Under the pieces are notes generated by a model. That model saw nothing but the letters and a program-made list of their open reading frames with translations, was not told the DNA's origin and did not search any database. Positions 24,601 through 36,069 of a DNA stretch of 64,000 nt are shown one piece after another. The translations under genes were made by a program, and so were the position numbers. This stretch comes from Diplocarpon mali. Lineage: Eukaryota > Ascomycota > Leotiomycetes > Helotiales > Drepanopezizaceae. The stretch lies in the NCBI GenBank assembly GCA_024741835.1, contig JAENRP010000091.1, positions 1 to 64,000 on the forward strand. The letters run 5' to 3'. Positions within the stretch are counted from its first letter, which is position 1. Each line of letters starts with the position of its first letter.

Positions 24601-27600
24601 AAGCAGCTCAGAGGTTGAGAATTTACCTCCTTATGAGAATCCAGCCGCTATCGCAGAATACTCCTACACCGCCTGGGAAAAGCAAGGCGACAGAGAACGC
24701 CTTTTAATCAGGATTTTCTACAAGCTGGCAGAGAGCGATCAGAGCTCTATACTGGAGATTTTTTCCAGCTTTTCCATATCTACCCTGTGGGAGCTGGTGA
24801 GGAAGAACATTAACACACATCTAATAGGTGACGGAGAAGATACTAGTTATTTCACTCGAATCACCACTATTGTGCAGCTATACATGATGTTCATCGAATG
24901 CAAGCACATCCCATTCGAAGCGCCGCTTTCTAATTCTTCTTTGGAGGCGGCCTTGCTCAGTGAGGAAAAGTGGTTCTCAAGATTCTATAATCTCGGATGC
25001 CGAATGCATGATTATCTTCGAGACTCTCGCTCTGCGCAGCTCAGAACAGGCTCGCGTAAAGCTCGAGGTAGCATTACGAGCAAGCGCGGCCTTATTGCTA
25101 GTGACGATGACAGCGATGAGGAACCAACGAAGCGTCGCCGCATCAGAGACCACGGCTCTCTGACAATTGACGAGGTTCAAGACGGTTCTCCGCATATTAA
25201 GCGTAAGAAAGCAGTAATCGAAGATGCATCGGCGCGTGATCTTCGAGAGAGAAACAAGCAACGTTTGGCAGAGCAGGAAGAGCGCCGCCAAGTTCTCAAG
25301 GCCAAGCTTGAAAAGTATGGCGGGGCGCTCGACAAAGGCAAGGCAAAATATATCATCAATGATGCCGCTGAGTCCGACCAGGGGTATATATACGTCAACA
25401 AGGAAATGTCACCTCATATCAAGCCACATCAAATGGATGGTGTTCGCTTCATGTGGAACCAAATCGTGACACTTGGGGACGAAGATTCGATGCAAGGTTG
25501 TCTCTTAGCCCATACTAGTAAGTATACATGCATTCGCTCTCACTCGCTCCATGGGTCCCCAGATTGAAACTGACCCCGATTTTAGTGGGCCTCGGCAAAA
25601 CTATGCAGACCATTTGTTTGCTAGTTGCTATTGCAGAAGCAGCTTCGTCACCGAAGCCTTCAATCTCGTCCCAAATCCCAGAGTGTCTCAAAGAGACTAG
25701 AGCTCTAGTACTCTCGCCCGCTGGGCTAATAGACAATTGGATGGATGAGTTTCTAACATGGACCCAAAAAGACGTTTTGGGTAACATCTGGAAAGTAAAC
25801 TCTAGCCTTAAGAAGCACGAGCGACTGGAGACCATCTCAGACTGGGATAGAGAAGGAGGAGTACTTCTGATATCGTATGATTCCTTCAGAAATCTTATCA
25901 ACAACGAATCAACCAAGATCCGACTGGCCCCTCTCAGCCAAGCCGAACACAAGCGAGTCCAAGACCAGCTTCTGCAATCACCAAATATCGTCATTGCTGA
26001 TGAGGCTCATAAAATGAAGAACACGAAGTCCAAGCTTACGAAAGCCGCGACAAATTTCCGAACTAAAAGCCGCATTGCTCTCACAGGCTCTCCACTGGCG
26101 AACAACGTTGAGGAGTACTATTCAATGATCAACTTCATAGTCGAAAATTATCTCGGCTCGGCAGAAGAGTTTCGCAGCAAGTACAAAAAGCCTATCGAAG
26201 CTGGACTCTTCCTTGAATCGACAGCACCCGAACGCCGAAAGTCACTGAAGACGCTGGGTCTTTTGAATTCTGAACTTGAGCTCAAAGTCCATCGTCGAGG
26301 AATGCAAGTCCTGAAGAATGAGCTTCCTCCGAAGGTCGAATTCGTATTATACTTACCCTTGACGGACATTCAGCACAAGGCTTACTCGATGTATATCGAA
26401 TCGTTGAAAGCGAGATCCGATCAGCTTACCAAGGATGGCGATGTCAAGACAACAACCCTATGGAGCTGGATAGCTACACTCTCCCTTCTATGTAACCATC
26501 CTTACTGCTTCAACTCCAAGATTCACAATCCGGAGGCAGACAAGGCTCAAGCACGGATTTCCGCAGGTGCCGACACAACAGTTGAGGACGATATAGTCAA
26601 CGTTCCTCTGGCCAAAACCAGACTCTCAAAATCATTTATTCAAGATGTTACTGAGCTTTTCAACACACAAGATCTACTTTCTATCACATTATCGCATAAA
26701 ATATCAGTACTGTGCCAAATTCTGGACGCCGCGAAAAAAGCCAATGATAAGACCTTGGTTTTCTCATCCTCTATTCCGACACTCAATTTCCTCGAACAGC
26801 TTTTCAAGAGACAAGGCAGGTAAGTTCGCGACCCCTATCCTTCTAGGTCATTGGAAATTTACTCACCGTTGAAGGGTGTTCAAGAGACTCGATGGCAACA
26901 CGCCATTGTCGAAGCGCCAAGGTGAAATCAAAGCCTTCAATAAGGGTCAAGACGATGTATATCTGATTTCCACGATGGCTGGTGGCTTGGGATTGAACCT
27001 ACAATCAAGCAACCGCGTCATTATATTCGACTTCAAATTCAATCCAACGCAGGAAGAACAAGCCGTGGGACGCGCGTATCGTATTGGACAGGAGAAGCCA
27101 ACATTTGTCTATCGCTTTGTGTGTGGAGGCACCTTCGAGGACAATATCCACAACAAAACCATATTCAAGGCCCAGCTCGCATCAAGGGTAGTGGACAAGA
27201 AGAGCCCTCTGGCTTGCGCGACTAAGAATTTTGGCGATTTCCTCTACCAGCCGAAGGAAGTCCCACAGAGGGATTTGTCTGAGTTCAAAGGAATGGACCC
27301 AGAAGTTCTTGACAAGATCTTAGCCTCACCTACGTGCGTTATTCGTAAGATTGTCCAGACCGATACGTTCGAGGTAGACGACGAGGTAAGTTCCAATTCC
27401 TCTATAAATTTAAGAAGCCTACGCTGTTGTGGCGGCTCTTGAACACATACTAAACCTTGTTTAGGATCGGTTGACAGAATCCGAGATGAGAGAAGTCGAG
27501 ATGCTGATTGCTGAGCAGAAACGCAAGCGGAAGCAAGGCTTGTCTGGTGAGGCTCTGCCCCAAGCTCCTGTGAACCAAGCTGCAGTGCGAGAACCACCGA

Positions 27601-27695
27601 TCGTACATCTTAATCGAGCTCCCATTCGTCCGCCGCAACGGCCCCGCTACGAGTTGAATCCTTCCGGAGGCTTTGGTTGCAGCGCTGGTGTCTAA
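21635..27695 (+). CDS. SNF2-family chromatin remodelling ATPase (Rad54/ATRX-like)
   Basis: Four exons, 21635-25517, 25586-26819, 26875-27385 and 27465-27695, give 1,952 residues; all junctions keep frame. The start is the ATG at 21635; no earlier in-frame ATG was seen. The first ~1,290 residues have a short helical start (WKWSTDRLIQELC), long acidic and basic disordered parts and a basic KRKK segment. The ATPase core follows: motif I GLGKT at 1296-1300 (split from LLAHT by intron 1), VLSPAGLIDNW as Ia, DEAH at 1433-1436, and LTGSPLANN as III. The second lobe has FKRLDGNTPLS, GGLGLNLQSSN at about 1742-1752 and QAVGRAYRIGQ at about 1768-1778. The LAHT before motif I fits the Rad54/ATRX/ARIP4 branch. 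No Cys-rich ADD or PHD domain is visible. It should act on chromatin in the nucleus; its exact role is unknown. Confidence 0.92.
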
Positions 27696-29070
27696 CCCAA
27701 TGGGGACTCCTCGCACGCAGACACGAGGATGATTTCGCCTGCTATCTGATCGGCGATCGCCTCTCTTCGCCCAGGTAATGACGCTAGCTAGGAATTGGAG
27801 CAAAAGGCAATGAAGACGCTTGAGGACAGAACGACATGCGTGGCCTTGAGCAGTCAGAAATTTCTTCATAGCCTAGCGTTAAGCAGTAGACTTACTTCAA
27901 ATGATACCCACAAACTTAACAATAGATTCCTAGACCTGTGCCAATGTGTTGTCATTTTCATGTAGCTGGGTAGTTCTGATACGCGAATCAATATCCCAGT
28001 ACTACCCGGTGCAAGCAGTTGATGGTTGTTGGATACTGGTCAAGACACCATGCCACCCAATTGTCAACCGGGGAAAAGCAAGGTGATTTTCAAATCTGTC
28101 CCAGCCATCCACATCGTTGGGAGACATACCTCGATACTCGATGTCGTCACGCCAGGGCCTCTACAGGCCTCTGCCAGCCAAGTCGCAACGCTCCTCGGCA
28201 CAGATATCCGTGCGCGTCACCCCTCTTCTTCTTCTTCTTCTTCTTCTTCTTCTTCTCCTTCTCATCTCATCTCATCTCATCTCTTCCTCTTCCTCTTCTC
28301 TACCTCTTCTCTTTACCTTTTCCCTCTCGAGCGTTGTGCAAGAGCGGACAGGGATTCACGGTATAGGGATGGTCCACGTGTAGGTGGTAGCAAGCAGGAA
28401 ATAACGGATATAGCATGGGGTATTTCACAATGTTGGGTTGTTGGGTTATTGGATTGCTGACGTGTAAGCGGGTAGAGCTGTGGAGGGTACTTGGATATTG
28501 AAATGCGAGTTTCGTTGCTGAGGTGGGCGGGGTTCCGGGGCGGGTGGTGTGAGAGCTTGCTGATTCGCGTGGGTGTGAATATTTGTATTTGAAATTCTAA
28601 GTATATTACGTCTAGTCATGGGATAAATGTAAGCTTTGGAAGATCAAATCATTTCGTAGAGCAGGTTCAGCTGGAGAGAGTTTGTAGGCTCTATGTTTTG
28701 GGGTAAAGGGGGGGNCTGATAGCAGTTGGCTAGTATTGTCGTGTCTCGTCTGGTTTGGAGATGCGGAGCGCAGTGTTCCGCGGCTGCGAGTAACCGAGCT
28801 TCTATGGACACTTGTGCTGTAGTGTACATAGAATGTACATATCCAGCCCCCTTCACCCCTACCCACTCCACCAACTCCCCCGCGAAGACGCGATTAGGCA
28901 GCGGAGGTGTTAGTGAATTAACAGATACTGCTGAAACGTTCTGCTGGCGCCCCGTATTCGGCACAGGTATGCCACAATCTCGCGCTACCTTCACTGGGTT
29001 TCTGCCATCAGTTCATCTATCCAAACACCGACCTTCTCGGCGACTATTTCACTGTGACCTGAGTTCCGAG
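27696..29070. other. Convergent intergenic region with microsatellites and one N
   Basis: Lies between the 3' ends of the SNF2 gene and the hydrolase. It carries CTT and TCATC repeats at about 28222-28285 and a single undetermined base at 28715. Remaining frames are short and unsupported. Confidence 0.5.
28222..28285. repeat. CTT trinucleotide run followed by TCATC pentanucleotides
   Basis: About eleven CTT units at 28224-28256 are followed by about four TCATC units to 28283, all pyrimidine-rich on the plus strand. It lies in a convergent intergenic region. Confidence 0.95.
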
Positions 29071-30289
29071 TCAGTGCTGGACTTCAAGGGAAGCTGGCAG
29101 AGGGATGTTACGAATGCAGAAGCCATGAGGGATACCACGGTCGTCGATCAGCATGACTGGCTTTGAGCTCTCTGTCGCTCCCTCTTCTCGGCCCCGCGCA
29201 GCTATCAGCGCATCACGAGTGTGGTCTGCAACCCAGTGATCCTGTCTCTTGTCAGTAAACTGTGTCAGGCATATGTTCGGCGAGCATACGTTTTGGCCAA
29301 AGTAGAGAATCAACCTTGGGTTCTCGGACTTTGTGTCTAGATTTTCGTGCTCCACGCCCCAGACAGCGTCATCCCACCTGTCTTCCGTGATGAAGTCCAT
29401 CTCATCTTTGGCCATGTGCCTGACGGATATTAGCATGCGCGCCGTCGAGGACAGACGCAGACCAACAAAGCCTGCCAAACCCCCATCCGACTCCTCAAGA
29501 ATGAGGCCGTAACCTCAGCAGCTTCACGCGGCATCCTCGCCACGAGGCCAACCAGCCACCGCAATGCATTCCCCGGCGTCAGCAAGACCAGGGCCTTTGC
29601 CGCGGTTCCTACTCGCTTGGGGAGATTTGGGATCCGGAACAACGTGCTGATCTTCACTCCGCTCGGGGATTTGGCGATGTGCGTGATGGTGGGGAAGAGC
29701 AAGATGCCAGCTTTGATCTTGACGGGCGAGTTCTTCCCAAGGCGCTTGATGATCTCGAGCAAGATGTACGAGCCGACCGAACTAGCGGAAGAGCCCGGAG
29801 TCAGTACTGGTTCTCTGGGAAGCACCGGGGCTGGCTTGAGAGGCGGATGTATTTTGGGGGATAGCGCTGTGTTTTGAGCCTCCGAGGACAACCAGTACGA
29901 GGACATCAGAACTGGGAGAGCACTTACTGCCCGAGAAGGATCACGCTCTGGTAGTACTGGCCTTCCTGTGGGCCGCAGGGGATACGCTGGGATTGGAGGG
30001 TGAATAGGGAAAATCGAATCTGTTCTTCGAGGCCGTAGGGTGTGGTCCTTGTGTCCGAGGGGATGTCTACGAAGCCGGCCAGGGATTGGCCGTGGATGTG
30101 GTAAGCTACCTGGGAGTCTGAGGCCCCGAGGAGCAGGTGAAGGGAGTGCAGGAATGTGTCATAGTAGCCAATCAGTCCGGGATTCCCAGTGATGAAGTAT
30201 ATCAGGTGGTGGGAGGCTGCCGGAGAGCTGGATTGGGGGTGGATTGAGATTTGCGAGGGTGTTGTTACGTTGGAGTCTGAGAAGGACAT
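29071..30289 (-). CDS. LDAH: Lipid droplet-associated alpha/beta hydrolase (LDAH/DUF2305)
   Basis: Four exons, 30289-29928, 29781-29467, 29419-29290 and 29241-29071, give 325 residues. The family hallmark FITGNPGLIGYY lies at about 32-43. Joining exons 1 and 2 through a GTAAGT...GCTAG intron creates GHSVGSY, with the nucleophile Ser at 122; the intron splits the His codon. Exon 3 starts with HMAKDEMDFI. Exons 3 and 4 join as LYFGQN-DHWVADHTRD, carrying the likely acid residue, and PHGFCI near the end carries the catalytic His. In animals LDAH sits on lipid droplets and affects sterol-ester turnover; substrate in fungi is not settled. The ATG at 30289 has an ACCATGTCC context. An in-frame ATG at 30478 would add 63 Ser-rich residues. 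Intron 2 (GTTGGT donor) is the least certain. Confidence 0.9.
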
Positions 30290-31026
30290 GGTGTCTCGGG
30301 GCTTATTTGGTGATGTGCTACTTGCAGCCTCAGGATCCTGGGCGACGTGGAACTGAAGAGGACGAAGCAGCCTAGAAGATGAGTGGAATTCGGGTGAGCC
30401 ACGGATTCCTGTTGTTTGATGGCGATGAGTGTTGATGCTCGACAGGCTGAGGGTGCAGAGACAAGAAGATGCGCTCATGCCGACTCGCTACCCCTTTTCC
30501 GTCTTGCTCTGCCAAATTGATGTTGGCTTCTCTTCAATGCCGCGAAGACATTCTTTCGATCGGAACAGACTCTGCAAGTGTAGACCGCGACACGGTTGGC
30601 CTCATGTTGGGTAGTTAGTTATCCCGGCCTGGAGCCATTTGATACTGGCCCCCGTTTAGTGTTGATTCTTGATCTTGACGGGCCCTCCAGTCCGCAGTGA
30701 GCGTGTCAAATCCATAATGATAGACAGTGTGGCTCTTTGAAAGCCAAAGAGGCTCAATGGGGGAAGAAATGTCTAGTATTACACGTGACTCAGACCCAGA
30801 CTTGGAGCTTTTTTCGACCCATGATGTAGCACTACAAGTACGCATGATTTGATGGCATTTTCCCGCCCACGCTGCCTCTGGGTCAATGTCGATTTGCTCG
30901 CTGGGACAAATGACGATCATGTGATGGCTCATAAGGGACTAGCAAGCTGCAACCGCGTTTTCCACCTCAAGGCTGAGCGAGGCTGAACCGAACCTCTTCA
31001 TCTGGCGCAACATCATCACGATCATC
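30290..31026. promoter_or_regulatory. Divergent promoter region of LDAH and MED10
   Basis: 737 bases between the two start codons. It includes the alternative upstream LDAH start at 30478 and the motif CCGCGTTTTCCACCT at 30953-30967. No other supported feature. Confidence 0.45.
30953..30967 (+). promoter_or_regulatory. 15-base motif CCGCGTTTTCCACCT, copy 2
   Basis: Identical to 21278-21292 and in the same plus-strand orientation. It ends 59 bases before the MED10 ATG. Chance identity over 15 bases at two divergent promoters in 64 kb is unlikely but was not formally tested. Confidence 0.45.
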
Positions 31027-31619
31027 ATGGCGCCCGTCAGCCCAGCCGATCATGATGTGGTGGAAAGTAAGTACGATGGATCCAGATCAGATCTGTGGCT
31101 AATCAAGCTGCGCAGGACAGATCAAGGAGGTTATCCAGGACCTGTTCCAGATAATGGTGCAGATAAATGGCTATGACCAAGCTGGAAAGCCTTCGAAGGA
31201 TGTCCTCGAGAATGCCGTGTACGTTGCATATCCCAAGCTATTGCCCCAACTCCACTCGCGAAGCTCGGGCGAGAGGGTGCTAACGCGCCTGCCCTCTCAG
31301 CAAGCAGTTCGACAACCAGCTCCTCAAAGTCTACAACACAGCCTCTCGCACCAACTCACTCCCTTCCATCCCGCCCGAGCTCATCCAGTATGTGGATAAC
31401 GGCCGCAATCCCGATATCTATACCCGCGAATTCGTTGAGTTGGTGCGGAAGGGCAACCAGTTGATGAAGGGCAAGATGGATGCGTATGCCAGTTTCCGTG
31501 ACGTGCTTGCGCAGGAGATTGGACACGCAATGCCGGAAGTTAGAGACGATGTTGTGAAGGCCTTGGAAGCCACAGGCGGGGATCCGCATGTCCTGGAGAA
31601 GAGAGAAGGGTCGGCTTAA
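31027..31619 (+). CDS. MED10: Mediator complex subunit 10
   Basis: Three exons, 31027-31066, 31116-31218 and 31301-31619, give 153 residues, the usual size for Med10/Nut2. The first intron is GTAAGT...GCGCAG and the second GTACGT...CTCTCAG; both keep frame. The protein opens with VVERQIKEVIQDLFQIMVQI and continues with QFDNQLLKVYNTA, IPPELIQYVDNGRNPDIYTREF and VRKGNQLMKGK, which are conserved Med10 blocks. It belongs to the middle module of Mediator, linking activators to RNA polymerase II in the nucleus. The C-terminal ~20 residues are charged and variable. Transcribed divergently from the hydrolase gene. Recognition is firm. Confidence 0.95.
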
Positions 31620-32582
31620 GAGCTGCGTCGTTCTCTGGCTGGTTTCAGGGTATTTTCATGCCACGCCACTGGAAGGATGGCATTAACGGCGTTGGGTACT
31701 GGACCGGATGCGTGGCTATGGCGTGACGCACTTGATTATGGATGCACATAAGGGGTTTGAAAAGGCATATTGGAACAGATGGGTAGATGGTCAGATTCTC
31801 CGAGCTCTAGAAGAACACAGGCAAGTGGGAAAGTTCATCGCTCGCACCTCGCTATCACCTGCTGTTTATCTCAAGTGCTGCAGAAGAAGTGCGTTTTTGC
31901 CGACGTATCTATCAACATGCGGTGGTCGCCTCGAGTCTTTTGAAGCTTCTCTTAGTGACGAAACTTTTCAGACTTTCGATGCGAAAATCGAATGAAGGCC
32001 AATAAATGGCACCCATTCGCCTGTCATTCAACGGAATGTCGAAAACAATCGAGGCGCCTGTGATGGTTGGCGAAGGGTCATTGCGCGGGTCCTTGATATA
32101 CCCAGCACTCGGCCCACGGCTTTGCCTCATCCAATGTTGAACTTGTGTCCAAGCCTGCGCATGCAGATGAGAACTTCTACTCTCACTAGAACTCCATGGA
32201 TCGCAAGCCTGACGTCGGATGATTACCCACGAGAAGCCAGCGTTTCGGGATGTTCGTTTGGGTGGGTGGTTGCTTTCTTGTTTCGTTTAGGGAGATCCCA
32301 AACAACCTTCAAACTGCGGGGCCTTGGCTGGCTGAGAAATGCCCCCCCTCCCGGCCAGCCATTTGCAGCACCGCATACAAGCTTTTGGAAGCCGATCTTC
32401 TCTTTGGTGCCAAGGGATTCCATACGTTCCCGATCACTTCGTAATGCGAAGCGGCGCCGCCGGTCTCAAGCCTAAGTTCTCAAGCCTAAGTTCTCAAGTC
32501 TCAAGTCTGAGACAGACATTGGACTCCGGGGCTACTTATCATGGCTGCACCCTTATTGTGACACCCGTCAGCAACTTCAATC
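31620..32582. other. Intergenic, short direct repeat only
   Basis: Between MED10 and the S41 gene, both plus strand. Contains a 14-base tandem repeat at 32464-32509. Frames up to 117 codons overlap on both strands and show no family motif. Confidence 0.5.
32464..32509. repeat. 14-base tandem repeat TCTCAAGCCTAAGT
   Basis: Two exact units start at 32464 and 32478, with a partial third (TCTCAAGTC) at 32492 and a further CTCAAGTCTGAG variant, about 75-120 bases upstream of the S41 gene start. Confidence 0.85.
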
Positions 32583-35287
32583 ATGTTTTTACATCTAGTT
32601 TTAGCGTTCGTTTTCTTCTTTAATGTTTACGCGCAGAATTCATCTTCCACAGACGAGCCATGTGCTCAGGTCAGTGCGATGGTAGTCCCCATGAGGGCAG
32701 CAAATCCAAAAAGCAAGTCTAGCTCCAACGATTCAATCCAACTCCGGCTAACGGCTCAGTCACTCCCATGATTCCTGGAGAACTTGCTTACAACTGCCTG
32801 CGATCTGTGCCTCTTAACCGCGAGCAAGCGCTGGCCGTTACGATGGCTATAATGCCGTATGTCGAGTTCCAATCCGGTAAGCTCGTCAATCTGAGAAGCT
32901 GAATTCTGCTGATGACCAGATCTTTCCTACAAGAAAGCACCACCTGCTGGATTCCCGTACCCTGCAATCGATCTCGTAGGGCAAATGAAGAGAATCGCCA
33001 GTAGCATCACAAATAATACGTACCCAAATGAGCACGCGTGGCAGACAGACATGTTTACAACCTTCATGGCAGCGAAGGATGGCCACACTCGTTTCGCCGG
33101 GGATCTCATCGTCCGACCAGTGCGATTTACTAGGAACGTTTCGGTGGTATCTGTGAGCATGGATGGGACCTCAGCGCCCCAGATATATCTGACAGGTAGT
33201 CTGAACACCGATTCTCATGGCCAAGGCTTACCAGAACAGACCAAATCCTTGCCATGAAGACTACGAATATCACCCCGTCTGCCATTGAAAAAATCAACGG
33301 ACAAGATGCCGTCACATTTCTTAACCTCGAAGCAGACAAGGGATTCCAGCAAGACCCGGATGCTGCTTTCAATACGGTGATGTACAATCCCGCGCTAGAC
33401 TTTACACCAGGTCTCAATGTGCGTGGGTTCTTCGCTGGGTGAGCAGGTCGCAAGTGAATTGTGGAAGGGGCTCAGCTGACATCCATAGCGACGGGAGGTA
33501 CGGGTTCTATTACCCAGGGCCTAACACAACCATGAACTTCGCAGATGGATCTACTGCGGTCTTCCAAACGATGGCAATGATTCCTGGAAACTTTTCAGGA
33601 GTCACTGATGGTGCTAGTGCTTTTCAAAAGTTTTGCACGAAGCCAGTCGTGACTCAGGCAGCTCCAGCAGCTCCAGCACCTCAAGCTCCGATTTTCAGAC
33701 CAGGAAACGCAACAAGTAACACAGCCAGACTGAAGGGATATCCAATAGCGCAAGTGAGCTCATCCGACGGCCAGATCTCCGGATACTATCTGCCTAATAG
33801 TGATGTGGGGGTCCTAGCTATGAACAGCTTCGAGCCCAACACTCCGGCTGAATTCCAGGCTGTCATGCAAACGATGCTCGCGGAGATGAAGCGGGACGGG
33901 AAGACCAAGCTTGTTGTTGACCTGCAAGGCAATGGAGGAGGCATCGTCATAAATGGCTTCGATGCTTTTCGCCAGCTTTTCCCGCAGACACAGGACCAGG
34001 TTTTCGCTCGACAGCGAGTTGGATCGACGTATGCTGCTCTCACACGGGCTGCCACAGACTCGCTCGGGAATTTCACCGTGGCCGGCTCTTCTGATCCCAT
34101 ACGTGTCAATATCTTCCAATCGGCGTTTAACCAAAATTTCGAGCTGAACCAGAACAGATCGGCTTTCACATCATTTTCCGGGAAGTTTGGCCCAGTTACG
34201 AATAACGGAGACCAGTTTAGTAATCTTGAGCAAAACAACTGGGATGACCCGAACTTCACAATAAGTGAGGTGACAGGCGCTGGTATGGATGTGACAGGTT
34301 ATGGGACAAGGAAAAACTTCACTCGTACGTAGGGAGGAACTCCTCGATGTGTTATTGCCTCTGATGGTTCCAGAGACATGTGCATCTCGTTCTCGAAAAA
34401 TCTCGACGATGCAGCGGCTGACTATCTCGTGACACAGAACCGTTCGCTCCTGAAAACATCGTAATGGTACGTCAATCCTCACATGACCCTGTAAAGCCTG
34501 ACCTTAACCATGCGCAGCTTTACGATGGAACTTGCGCGTCCACGTGTACACTATTCAGGTCAGTTTTCCCGGGTTATTTCTTCTCCGTCTCTCTCTCCCG
34601 TGAGGCCCTGGACACTGATCATACCGTGTGGGGATGTACTGCTAACGATTCGGCATCAATAGTGAGATGATGAGAACCCAAGGTGGGGTGAGATCGGTCG
34701 CTCTTGGGGGACGCCCTACACCGTCAAGTGAGAAGATCCAAGCAATTGGCGGGGTGAAAGGGGCCCAAAGCTTATCTTTCTCTCCCTTGTTCATGTTCTC
34801 TCAATTCTTTCTTGGGCCCGCAGCCGCCAGCTCTACAACGACATCGGCGCAGAAGGCTGTCTTCCAGCAGGTGTCAGACCTCCCCATCAACAGGAGCCTC
34901 GACAACGGCATCAACTTCTCCGATCATATTCTGGCCACAAACCTGCAAGATGGCGTCCCAGCGCAATTCGTTCGCGAGGATGCAGACTGCAGGCTCTTCT
35001 ACACGCCGGCCATGATTCAAAATGTGACTGCCATGTGGCAGGCCGCCGCCGACGCGGCGTTCAGTGGGAAATCCTGTGTGGCGGGAGGCATCAGCAAGCA
35101 GAACCTGACAGTCAGGGCGGTGCCGAAGACAGATCGCAAGCAGATGGCAGCAATGGCACAGGCTGCGACCGAGGCCCGGAGCTACCTGCAAGAGGTGCAG
35201 AGAAAGGCCGTCATGGAACCAGTGGCAAGGTCGGCAGTGTGGAAGGAGATGAACGGCCGGGGGATCCCTAAAATGTACATGACTTAG
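32583..35287 (+). CDS. Secreted CPAF-like peptidase S41 family protein
   Basis: Eight exons are proposed: 32583-32673, 32760-32876, 32920-33195, 33240-33438, 33489-34324, 34438-34466, 34518-34558 and 34663-35287, giving 737 residues. The N-terminus FLHLVLAFVFFFNVYA is a signal peptide. Next come PGELAYNCLRSVPLN, PYVEFQSDLSYKK and FMAAKDGHTRFAGD, typical of the fungal CPAF-like N-terminal domain. The S41 core has LAMNSFEPNTPAEF, KLVVDLQGNGGG and the nucleophile region YDGTCASTCTLFSEMM, assembled only by joining two very small exons (29 and 41 bases). The family cleaves proteins from C-terminal or unstructured parts; fungal substrates are unknown. The first intron (GTGCGA donor) is the weakest join. 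The last ~150 residues are rich in charged and Ala residues. Probably secreted. Confidence 0.87.
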
Positions 35288-36069
35288 CGTGTCGCGTGTG
35301 CGTTCTGCGTCGGGGGGCACCCTCCGGCCCGCCACACGGAAGAGGTGACCGGTGGCACCGGACCGCCGAGACATTCCCGAAGCAGGTATTCGGAACTTGA
35401 TACCCGACTATAGATAATGAAAATGCCGCAGCTCAAACGGAGCTCCCTTGAGATGCCTTGGGAGAGAACAAACGAAGAAGCGGTGCGAGTGAGGGCTTTC
35501 CGCACGCCCCCCCCCCTTCTCGCCCCCCTGTCACCACGCTGTGTTGACACGGGCCGGCCCGACTCGCTTGCCAGCCAACCAGCGCCATGTCGCCCACCCT
35601 CTCGCGCCACCTCGCCCACCGCTCGACGCAAGCCGCCCAGACCCCGTCGCACCCCGTGGCCGTGCTGCTGCTGGCTGCTGGCTGCGCTGAGCAGCTGTGG
35701 ATGAGTACGAGGCTTCCGAGGTAGCTCGCTGTATTTGCGTGGCGAGCCCTTGGTTTGGGAGCGGAGCGATGCCGCCCCGAAGACCTGGCAGTCGTCGGAG
35801 GCAGAGATGCGCTGCATCTTGACTCGAGGGGCTCTTGGGGCGGCGGGGATCGATCTGGGCATCTACGAGCGCGCTTTCGAGGAGGCTGGACAAAAAGTGG
35901 NNATGGCAACCGGTCTCGAGAGGAAAAAGTGCTTGGCTGATACCATCTACATTCCATCCTCCGAAACCTTTCGCACGGCGCACCGCCGGCAATTCACTGC
36001 CCTATACTCGAGCGTGTTCCGAGTGCCGCTTCGGATCCCACCCCCGGATGGACTTCGGAATCCCGCTGA
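35288..36069. other. GC-rich convergent gap with two undetermined bases
   Basis: Between the S41 and F-box genes, both ending here. An ATG at 35587 starts 45 codons with an Arg/Ala-rich, targeting-like N-terminus, and a separate frame at 35735-35900 reads TWQSSEAEMRCIL and DLGIYERAFEEAG before reaching NN at 35901-35902. No clear splice pair connects them. It may hold a small gene damaged by the assembly gap; I could not name one. Confidence 0.3.

Noticed and set aside
28117..28460. Ser/Leu-rich frames over 28.1-28.4 kb
   Set aside because: They are read from CTT and TCATC repeats.
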